Shown here: piece by piece, positions 10,272 to 22,200 of the stretch
How the letters are laid out: each line of letters begins with the position of its first letter
Numbering within the stretch: position 1 is the stretch's first letter
Origin: Notospermus geniculatus
Taxonomy: Eukaryota > Nemertea > Pilidiophora > Heteronemertea > Lineidae
Reading direction: 5' to 3'
NCBI GenBank assembly: GCA_002633025.1
Contig: NMRB01000174.1
Span: 1 to 64,000, forward strand
DNA length: 64,000 nucleotides
Notes under the pieces: model-generated
Databases searched by the model: none
Told to the model about the DNA's origin: nothing
What the model saw: the letters and a program-made list of their open reading frames with translations, nothing else
Translations under genes and position numbers: made by a program

Positions 10272-13200
10272 CTGAAAATGAAGAAAAGAGACTTGATTTT
10301 CAGGTAAAAACAACAAATGCACAACTTCAACCGAATACAGGCCGATCATCAGAACAGTTTTCATGTTGCTCCTCTGCCACGTCTGTTTTAGTGGCTGGGT
10401 CATCTCAACCCAATCTTGGCTGCAGTTAAAATTCAACACCAGATTTTTCTGATTGACATTGTGGATACTCACTAATAATACCGATTCCCACGCCATCCAC
10501 CGGATGGGGAGTACGGCCCGTCCTTCTATTCGGTAATAATCCGCCTGATACAAACTCCGACTCATGCCAAAGTCGCTAATTTTTATTGTGTACTGATGTC
10601 CGACGAGACAGTTCCTAGTTGCCAGGTCACGGTGCACCATGTTCAAAGATTCCAAGTACTTCATCCCGGAGGCAATCTGGGAGGCCATGAAGATGAGACA
10701 ACCATAGCTGGAGAGAAGAATATTTTTGTGATTATAGTGACACAGCCAAAGTATTCATGACCAGATGATGACCTGATACTGGAAGGAAATCACGATAACA
10801 AATGTTGAATTGTCATGAAGTCCCAAAGGTATGTATTGGATTAGATTTTTTCATCAGGGTTGAAGCCAAAGCATTATTGGCCCTGGTAAATACGGAAGAG
10901 GCCATCTCAAGCTACTCATGTTCCTCACTTGGATGGGGTCTTTACTTGCCCTTGCAAAGGCACAAGGTACAAGGCACCATGGCTTACTGTCCCATGCGAT
11001 GGACTGAAAAGCCAGAGATGATTAATCCCATATGGCCCGGGGTGGATTCAAACTCGGGACCTGCCGCTTGCTGGGTGGAAATGAAATGCACTACGCAATC
11101 AGGGGTCCTTATAAAGTCCCAAAGATGTCGCCACCTACCTTAGAACCGGAGCGTTAGCGGCCTTGGCAGTGCTGTAGATATTCTCTGGGATGTGCTGTTG
11201 GATGAATTGATTCAGATCACCAAACTTCATATATTCGACTATAACAAGTGGCGGGTCGTCCTCACTGCACATGCCCAGGACACGAACGATGTTGGGATCC
11301 TTGAGGCGCGACATTATCTTAACTTCCTTCTGGAAATCGAGCCTGAAACACAAATCAAAACAATTTTAGTGACCAGAGTGATACACGGCAGCTTGAAAAT
11401 TCAGTTTATATCATCGTAAGTAGGCCTACAAGATTTTCTCAGTCGATTTCTGTCCTGCATTTCAGATATGTGAGAGGGCCTACCCTGGTATTCATGGAGC
11501 ATTTCCTTTATGGCCTAACAGTTGGGAAGTTGGCCTCCAAGGTGGAAGTTCGCAACATTGAGAACAGAATGAGTAACCTGCACATACAATAGTTTCCATT
11601 CCTCTCTTCCAGTAGGCCCGAGGCCCGGCCCGAGGCCATTTTGCAAATTTCCAATCCAATTATGGTAAAACAGATTTTCGGTAAACAACCATGACCTTGA
11701 CACTGGCAATGACCTTGACCTTGATTCCATCACAGGTCAGACACCCACCTAGCTTGATTACTGGCGTCTTTCCTCAGCATTTTGACAGCAACCAACAGCG
11801 ATCGTGAGGCTGAGCGGTTGGCGACGAAATCATCGCCGAGGAACTCCAGGATCCTCTGAGCTTCACAGAGATGGACCTGGAAAGAATTGGCAGGAACATG
11901 TTATGTGGAGCGAAAGATCATTTATATGTGTCAACGACTGATCAGAGTGAAGCAATGGTAGGCCTAAACAATGACAGCATCAAAATAAATATGCTACGGT
12001 TCTCAAGGGCAATGGAATCAAGTCAACCCTAACCCTAACCCTAAGTCTTTGCAGACTGCACCGGGAATCGAACTCGGATCTCCCGCCGGCAAGGCAGGTG
12101 TTTTTCCATCCAGCCATAATCCGGATGTTAGGCTCGAGAGCCTAACACCTTAATCTGCCACACAGTCTTGTCATAAGAAGTGAGAACCACAATCGGTAGG
12201 CCTACTGAAACTGGTAGCCTACGATGATTCTTTGTCATGTGATACTGGGTAACCAATCACTGTTGTACAAGTGCATGATCGTCATTTGCTCCTAGAACCT
12301 TTGTATGAGCACTATCTGGTGTTCCCAGCCAACAAGACTGAGTCCACCTGACACACGTCACCGTCCACCTACCTCTCCAAACTGCCCCTCCCCAAGTTTC
12401 TCTATAAACTTTAGATTCTCTCTCGGGAACTCAATGACACACGGGTCATTCGTCTCAGGAGCGCCGTGCAGTAAATCTGGATTTGGTACGGCGTAGACGT
12501 TACTGCCGCTGACGCCTTGGATGTTAGGCATTGTCAGGATATCACTGGTTGCATAGAATGGATCAGGGGCTTTAACTTGGCTTTTCTGGTAAGGGTTCTC
12601 GATGACCGGGGCCGATGGCGCCATCGGCGCCATGGGGAACATCAGCGATGACTTCGTGACGTCAGGGATGGCGTACTCGCGTGACGTCATAGTGTTGGTA
12701 TCTGAAACGGGTAAGGGCATCCAACGTGATGAGTATTTTTTCCCATGAATCCGAGGCAATGAAGATTGAACATGTCCTTGTTAATAATGAACTGAAGCCA
12801 GGTATGACTCATGCAAAATCATCATCAACAACATTGACTAATATTCGTAAAGACTAGTAAATGCTTTTACTTCAAACTTCATATCCATTTACACTAGCCA
12901 TCTCTGTGCAAAACTGTAGTAAAGCATTTACAAGTCATTATGAATCTTAGCCATTGACATTATGTCAATCATGAAGAACAGAACATAATGACGACACTAA
13001 TATGACCAATTAGCAGATGTCAATCATCCACTGAAGATCTTCAGAATTGTGATCAGTTGTTTACCGGACTTGAGTTAATTTTTAACAACACTATAACTTT
13101 GAGATCAATGACTGCAAACCATAGTAAAGGTCAGTGTTTGGTACACCAGCTGTATATTCATGTAGAGTGAATCACTCTCAACTTAGGACGAAACCGACTT

Positions 13201-16200
13201 GAGTTCTTGATCCAGTATTTAAAACAAAATTCTCAGCTGCTTTTTTTTCCAATCCGAAGTTTCCATGCTCTAATTAATCCAGTAGATAAGGGTTAATAAA
13301 TGAATTAATTAGTTAATTAATAATTCACTTAATTACCATATGAACGAATAAGTTGATGAGAAAATAAACATGATGATGTGAGACATTATGAGATGGGAGG
13401 GAGGAGGAGTTGGAAACCAAAATTTTGACGAAAATGACGAAAAAAATTATAATTTTGGTGGAAATGGTTTCATGATCATGCACCAGATGGAGTCACATCA
13501 GATGCGTTGCTGCCGACGTTTGTTGATTTTCTGGAAATTCATGCAAATTTTGTATTTGTCACTGGTTGCACGCAAATTTTGTACATTTTGTCACAAACTT
13601 TGTATTTTTGTGGATTTTGGAACGTTGAAAAAACTACTTAACTTTTTTTGCTGACTACCACTTTTACTTGAAAATACGGTATGCAAAAATATGAACAAAA
13701 CACTGGACAGACGGAGGACTTGGTGGGTTCAATGTGATCGATGATAAAATCAAAATTTTCTGACGTCTCATTTTAACCTTACAATATACGAAAACCATGA
13801 AAAAATCTACACCAGAGTGGAGCGCATGATATAATGAAACCACATCCTTAAAACCTGTTGTTTCCATAAACCCAAAAGGATGAGAAAATACAGGAAAATT
13901 CTGGCCAAAAACCACAAAAATAATGCCTTCACCTGTCCCATCGCCATAATGTAAACACAGGGTTATAGTGCATGAAATAAATGATAGCCAAAATAAGGTA
14001 GTAAGACCAGGACTACCCAGGGGGCGCACACGGCTTCATGCACTATACATGTTTAAATCCACCTACAGTGTATACCTGTGGACTCTGGGGTCTTGAGTGG
14101 CGGCAGATCGGGGAGTTTCCGAGACTGTAAGCACTCGTCAAGCTCATGATAAATATCATTATTGCAGCGGTCTATATCGCGATCTGACTCCATGTCTGAT
14201 TGGGCTCGATTGAATTGTACATGTTACCGTTCGATAACTTTCCGTTGACGGTGATGTTCGGCGTGCGGAGATCGTTCAGATTGATGCTGATTGGTTTATC
14301 CACGGGTTTCACATTCCGGCGATTATTATTATGTTTGAGAGTTCGTTGTCGCCAGATAATTCCCAACACGATCAAAATCAGAATGATAATGAGGGCAGCC
14401 AACGCGCCGACGATGATTCCTATTTTCTTGTCGTCCAAAGATGGCGTATGTTTCCGCGGGACGTCGATGTCCGAGTTGCTAAGCTCGCCAGATGGAATGA
14501 TCTCACCTGCGAACGAGAAAAGATACAAAATATATGTATGCAAAATATGACAGGAGCTTCATGAATAATTAATGAAGTTTATATATTATGTTAATGAATA
14601 ACATCATGAATATTCATTAATTTCAGGGAATCACTCATTATCTGGATCTTATTATTTTACTCATGGAAACTATCAAGTTTTCGCAGTGGAATCAAGTGGG
14701 CAGTAAAGAGGGCGCATTTCAGCAGACTTTCAGTTCTACTTTCTGGCAATAGATGGCAGGAATGAGAAATAAGTCTAAGGAATCACCCCACTTCATTTTT
14801 TTCTTCTTAACAGTCTACCTCTGCTATTCACCATCGAATATTTCAAGTGAGAAATGTTAACTCATCTGCCCCCAGAGTCCAGCAGACGGCATCTTCTGTC
14901 AAAGTTTTCTCACATCCTGTGGTACTGATTGAAAAATATTTGAAGAAAGGTTGTTTTTGTGAATCATCCAAAGAAAGTTTCTTCAAAATTTTTCCAATTC
15001 ATTCCCAAGGATTTTAGAAAACTTCAGTTGAAGATACTGCCTGCTCAAACCTGGGGGCAGATGAGTCAAATAAACTTGTGATATTTTATTTGAAAGTATA
15101 AATTCAGGGAAATATCACGCCACATGCATCAGCCAGAGGAACTCACAGAAGCCACAAAGCCTCAATCAAAACAGTGGATATTTGTAATCGAATTTGTGAA
15201 ATAAGTGCAGCTGTACGAACGTTGGACTTGAACAAGTGGGGACAAGATGGTGAATGAACACAATGCAATTAGTCAAATTCACAGAAGCTTGTGGAGACTT
15301 TTAGTTGGAGAATCATTTTCTCACTCTGTGCAATTTCAACATCCTGGTGCAATTTATCTAACTTCATCAGATATTTTCATCATTTTAAACTTTCCTAAAG
15401 ACATAAGTTACGGATACAGAGAGAGAAAAGAAGCGACTTTAAACTAACATCGAGATTTGAAACGAAATAATCGGCTCTAGCAATCTATTAATTGACAATT
15501 TTAATCAAAATTAAATGAATTTTAGTTAATAATTGATATTAATTAAGGATAAGTAATGAATTGAAGTAAGTTTAATAGAAAATTGCACAATCATCCTCTG
15601 CTTCAGAATGTGAGATAACGCGTCACTTTTTAGACATTTACAAAATGGTGATGTTGCACAAGAAGACTTTCAGAAGCAGAGGAAAGTAGCAGAGTGAAGA
15701 CAGAACACAAGATAATTAACTTAACGAGGTGAAGTGACCGATTAACATCATTCGCCGTGAAGCAAAGAGTGCGTGCTCAGGTCTGCATTTAAGTCAAGGA
15801 GATATCCGATCTACGATTTTCTTAATTTCTCATATTCTGGACAGGAAAAGCTGGCTTCCAGTTGATTTTTCAAGCTGTACAAAATCTTGAAATGAAGTAA
15901 AGATTTGGTAAAGTTGAAATACGAGTCGGAAAAATGAGATGGAAATATGGGTAAAGTGGAAAACTGGATTCAATTTTAGGGAAAAAATATTGTTCAAGAG
16001 AAGTGGGAAATATGTTAATTGCTCCAAGATTCCTAAAAACTTCTCAAATGTCACAAAAGAATATGATTCTGAATCGTTCATAATTAGGTATCTATCAGAG
16101 CCAAGACAGTGGGATGTGAGCAAAGTCTAGTAAATGCTTTTACTTTTGATTTGTACAGGGCCATCCAATGCATTTGTACAGCAGATGGAAGTAAAGGCAT

Positions 16201-19200
16201 TTACTGTCTCTATTCATACTACACTGTCGTTGCACCTGGTCCATCCCTCCCAGCCAAGGCACTCGCTAGTGGTTTCTTGCTACTATAGACAACAACATTG
16301 TCCCCACTACAGGAATCAAAAGACTTCTCTAAAATGGACATCCTTACTAGAGGAGTCATAATACTTTACTAGTTTTTGAAAGAAAATGCAACACGAACCC
16401 ATGACTCCTGCACTAGAACACAACTTCATTTTGCACTACACCATCATCACTTCTCAAAATGAAAAGACCAAAAAAGTGAAATCTTGGAGCAAAAAACACA
16501 TTACATGTAAGTAGAAATATCTTAAATGTGCAGAGATCTGAGAAAGGAAATATAAGACAAAAGGAATGCTTGCCGGGTATGACTACCCCGAGATGCCAGT
16601 AGGGGGCGACACTGACGCCCTTAGTGACGGTAGAATAAAACGAGCCAAGTCTGAAGGAACATGGAAAGAACAATTTCAGGTTTCACACGTTTCCGTGGCA
16701 CCATTCTTGACAATTTGACCATTTTGTTTGTTCCTGACATCTCGGTTGAGACTTACGTAGCCACACCCGGCAACGGAAGCCTCCACCTTACCGGTGAATA
16801 TTGAATAGTTTCCTCTACCTAGTTCAGCGTCATACACACCTCCGGGTGGAATAAAGGAGTAATGCGGGTGGTCGGGAGTGATGTGGGCGGAGGCAGCTCC
16901 TCCGTGAAGTTACCGATGGCAGGCTCTGTAATAGTCACATGAGAATTACATATCGAGAAATGACGAGATTTTAAAACTTGCAGGCCTAAGAGACGTAGGC
17001 AAAGTGAAGACAATAGGGGGGTTTAGAAATCAAACGATAAACGTAAACTTTACGACAAAACTTTAAACGTAAACTTTACGACTTTACTATGTTATTTTTC
17101 AAACTACACATTAACCAGATTTTATATTGCATTTTCGGTACAAAAAGTACGTTGTCGTTAACGTTTACGTTTATCGTTTTGATTTCTAAACCTCCCTAAT
17201 ATCAGGTCAGGATGAACCTCCTAATGTGTGGCCATCTGTGTCCATCACATCATGCAATCTACTTTTAAACTGACGAGTTTCGTACGACATTTCCCCTCGT
17301 CTTCAATGAAGTATGACATGATGTCACCCTCTTCTACAGGTGGCAGCACCATCCGACTGACGGCCTTACCATTCAAATACCTCGGGTACCATCTGGGAAT
17401 ACCACCCAAAAGGTACTCCGACCACATTTTCCCCATCTGTGTCCGCATTTTTTTTGATTCTGATCAAATTTCAAATCTCCTTACCCGATTCAAAATGAAC
17501 TTCACTAATGAGCATCCAACGAGCATCGAAGGTCAAGGTCACTTTCACATACTTCGCTGGAATAAAGGAGTAATGCGGGTGGTCGGGAGTGATGTGGGCG
17601 GAGGCAGCTCCTCCGTGAAGTTACCGATGGCAGGCTCTGTAATAGTCACAAGAGAATTACATATCGAGAAATGATGACATTTTAAAACTTGCAGGCCTAA
17701 GAGACGCAGGCAAAGTCAGACAAAACCAGGTCAGGATGAACCTCCTAACGGGTGGCCGTGTGTAGCCATCACATCATGCAATCTACTTTTAAATTGACGA
17801 GTTTCGTACAACATTTTCCCTTGTCTACAATGATGTCACCCTCTTCTACAGGTGGCAGCACCATCTGACTGACGGCCTTACCATTCAAATACCTCAGGCA
17901 CCAGCTGGAATACCACCAAAAGGTACTCCAGCCACACTGTCGCCACATTTTTTCATTCCGATCAAAATTTCAAATCTCCTTACCCGATTCAAAATGAACT
18001 TCACTAATGAGCATCCAACGAGCATCGAAGGTCAAGGTCACTTTCACATACTTCGCGATAAGATGCCGCAGCCTCACTTTCACCCAGCGAGCAAATTCCA
18101 TCAGTTCGTCTCGCATGTAAACAAACGTCACAATGTCGTCGCCGTATCTGTAATACTTCCCTCCAACACTGAATGAGATGGTCGCCATTCTGAACACACG
18201 CACCTCCTTACTGAAGAAGTTATTACAGTGAAACGAAACCGATGAAAAGTTCCTGATAGTATCAAATTTGAATATTATTTCCACCGGTTTGTTCACCGTT
18301 GAGTCATTTTTCCAACCGACCCATTCGTATCCCTTCATTCCCAGAGTTTGAGGGTCCAAGCGAAAGTTCGACGGGCCTTCCTGGCCGTCCGTCAGCTGTC
18401 CCATCCCTCCTGATAGGTAGTTTTCCTGGATTTTGCCGTCGTATGTGAAATCAAATAAGTCCACCTCGGAGCCGCGCCTATCACCCTGCGGCATGTCGTA
18501 CGCAACGGTTCCATCTGAAAGCAGAAGACAGGAGCCATTTAGTAACATCAACACGGAAATACTTTACAGGCGTAACGTTTTTACGTATATCATTCGCTAT
18601 TTTGAGAAGTTCTCAAAATTTGAGAAAATTCTCGTCACCGTTCTTCAAAACAAAGAGCAATAGGAGTAGTCAGCCGCATTTCTGGCCAAAAGATGGCAGC
18701 AAAGTTCTAGCAGACCAATACAAAAGATCATTCTCCTGATTGGTGCTCAAACAACCATGAATGGGTCCGCTAGGCACTGAATTGGGCAGTAGTGACACCT
18801 ATTGGTCAACTGACTGACAGCTTCTTTTGACAGAACAGGGATCGTTGAAAAATGTAAATTGCTTAGTTCCAGAGATTTAACACAGATGTCAGCACAAGCA
18901 ACGCGGCTACATTCCATCTCCACAGATGTACTTTTACAGAATACTCAGCTTGTTGCATCGAGAAAATATGGCATTTTTCCGTTCAGCCACCAATCGAATA
19001 AACTTCAACAACAGAAGGTCATACAGCTAATTAGGTAATTATTCAGATAATTAGATAATTAGCAACAGTCTTGAGTAACTCGTCAGCATCTGGAACCCAA
19101 GATCTCGGTCGAAAATTGGTTCATTATATTTACGTTATGACACGGTGTACCGATATCGGTACCGGCGCCAATTGAAGGGATGTAAAATTAATAAGGTTTG

Positions 19201-22200
19201 GAGAGCATCAAGTTCCTCGCGTGAACAGTATCGATCGTATGTTTTCGCCGAGTCAAAAAATCTCCAGATAAATGGAACACGCCGGTGTCAATCTGGTGTG
19301 TTTACGTTTGGGCATTTTATTGGGCAGACGTTAGGAAATCAATGGATAGCATATGAGGTTTGAGTAGAAACTGAAGGATTAGTTATATCTTAGATATCTG
19401 TGAAGATTTTGGCAAGTGTTTTTCCTCCATTGAGTTGTGTTCAATATGTCGAGGTTTTGTAGGTTCTATTGAGCTCAGTGGTGAGCACTGTTGGCGAAGA
19501 TGCTGGGTGCAAGAGGCCATAAGCTTGTATCCCGCCAAGTATGCCTTCATGCAACCCCTCAGGGCCCTGGCAAGAGTGGTCAACGCCATCTCTAGTTGAC
19601 AAGAGAAACAATATGTGACGGACCCGCTGCAGCAACAGCAGGTGCTTGTCGCAGGTGATCATCATTGGTCATTAGTTTACTCAACTATTATCACTGCTGT
19701 CCACTACTATTGTCAACCTGCAGAGATGTACATTTCAGCTGCTGTGTTGTAAGGCTGTTAACCCTTTCCTCGGTTGTGACAAGCGCCTACTTTTCCTGGA
19801 GTGGGTCACACATCAATGTGGAATCTACCCAGGGTCTTTCGAAGGGCAAGAAGAGCAGAAGGAGAATGATCATCTTGTTTTTGGACAGGAACATTGAAAA
19901 CACAGTTTGATTCTAATGGAATCGAGTTTGCTTTTAAATCACTCTGTGTATCTTAGGACTTAGTAACATACATTGTATACCATTAGGTAGTAAAACATGG
20001 AGATTTCTTCATGTAATCAAAAGTTCTTTGATAAATAAACAGTAAAAGGAGGACAATGTTTCTTCCTGGTTATATTACAATCAGACTTTTTAATTTCAGT
20101 GACCTTTCCTGCTCGACTGGTGTTTGGTTTTTAAAAGATTGTTTGATTTTGTGCCGTAAAAGTTTGTAAATTTCACCACAAGATAGCAACTGCTCAGCAG
20201 CATCATAAACAATTGATAACCTTACAAACTTTGTATCTTTTTAGGAAAAACTTCTGATATATGAGACTGAAATTGAGACAAGTTCTGTTAAAGGGACTAT
20301 ACTGCATTACATTGAGACAAGCTCTGTTAAAGGGACTATACTGCATTACATGCCACCATTTGTCTTCAGACCCAAATCCATCTGGTACCACAGCTGAGGC
20401 AAGTGTAGACCACATCAAATTTGACCTTGACCTTGACCTTACCTTTCCAAGGGCATCCATACAACTCCACCCTCATACAGACTGTCCGCGGGTGCGTGCT
20501 GTATGGGACGAACCTGACTTTCCGGGCGATTATTGGAGGGTCAACTTCCCGTAACTCGGCCAGATATGTATTGGTGTTGCCCTGGAATATCTGAAACGAC
20601 AGAACAGAATTCTGGGTAAATATTGGGTCCACGATATCAATGGAACATGTCGATTTGACTGTGTGTGTGTTGAGGGGAGGGTCAACTCATGGGTGTCCGA
20701 GAACCTGAAAAGTGATGTTTTAATAACGATCGTGTCATCACCGGAAGGGTTTGTCCCAATGGCCATGTTTTTGTGATTACGGTCGGACACAATGACCAGG
20801 ATAATCTATTAAGGACAGACAATGAATTGTCTGAATCATCTTTGGTGATGAAATGTCATGACATACTGAGAATGACACAAAGACATCATTTTTTCCCAGG
20901 GGGGACTGGTTTCCTCCTGCATTACATAGGCAATAACAATACAGTGAACCCTTTCTAATAAGGACACACTGTATTCAATTCTGAAAGTGTTTAGTTCCCC
21001 GATGTTAGTTAAATGTAAAATGTACTATGCTCTATCTGAATACTTTAGAGCTCTGCCTGCAGTTTTTTCGATGTGTGCTGAAAACTAGGTCTTGATTCTT
21101 TGAAGAACATTTCAGGCAAGCATTTTGGGGACCTTCACAAGGCTTTGAGACCTCTACCTGCATTCTCCTAACACTTTGAAAATATCATAAAATTCAATAC
21201 ATGTACAGAGGGTCTTTAATTGAAAGGTGTCCTGGTTGATTTCAGAGGTCAGATTGAATGGAATTTGCCGATCCAGGACTGGCCTTCCCTGTCCCTAATA
21301 GAGAGGTGTCCTCATGGCAGGGGTGTGCACAAAGAGAGGGGTCACTGTACTCCATGTTACATCTCTTAACGAACAATAGGTTACCAATATCAATTTATCC
21401 TCAAAATCCTCCAAGTCGGAAAATCTGACCGATGTGTCGTCACAAATCACATAATTGCACCTCCTCCCCACAGGAGAACACCCTCACCACCCTTCGATAC
21501 AATTTTACACCAATTTCCACCCATTTAAATCATATCTGTGACCTATATCTCAACCCATAACCGCAATGAATCATCACGATATTTGACATCAAAACGCTCT
21601 CCGCCACAAAACGTCTCCAACGTCGCCGACGTATCTCCGGTAAGGTCTTCTCCCAGCGGGATCACTGCACTGTGTTAATGGAACACCCATCTCAACTTTC
21701 TTACCTCCCTTTGAAGGAGAGTCTTTCATCTATACGATTCATTACGATTGAGCCGAAGATGAAGTGAACGAATCTGGTGTCTTTTATGTGAATTTTGGGT
21801 CAGACGACCCGTTACATCCTTAGATCCCGGGATAATGAAAATGGCCACATCCACTTAGGGAGACTTTGTTCTAATATTTCAAAGGAATCTAATTAACCCT
21901 TCGTGACTTCGTGTCTTCAAAATTGAATTCATTTTCCATGATGAGAGAATTTCAACTCCGAACAAAGTTCACTGCCATTTTAATCTGGTGGGCCACCAAG
22001 CCCCTATCTTCTTATTTTATTTTCCAGGACCATGGCACCTTCAGCACGGCGAGAGCAGAATTGATTTTGACCTTGTGTATCGCTGAAGAACCAATAGAAG
22101 CGTCATTCATCAGGTAGGTTGTTGCAGGTACGTTGTGGGAGTTTTTCCGGCAGGCGTTCAGGTTGTGGAGAGAGCTCACCCTGGCTCAGGCTCGGGTGGG

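Noticed and set aside
9939-10688. Single uninterrupted kinase frame of 249 residues
   Set aside because: The middle 67 residues are translated intron (gtgagt at 10472, ttttcag at 10272). Splicing restores the family sequence WESVLLGKFT.
12025-12044. Telomeric sequence
   Set aside because: Only three AACCCT units, inside a gene intron and next to a tRNA-like element.
17228-17674. 148-residue plus-strand frame
   Set aside because: It is antisense to the duplicated stalk/DLD exon region and has no independent similarity.
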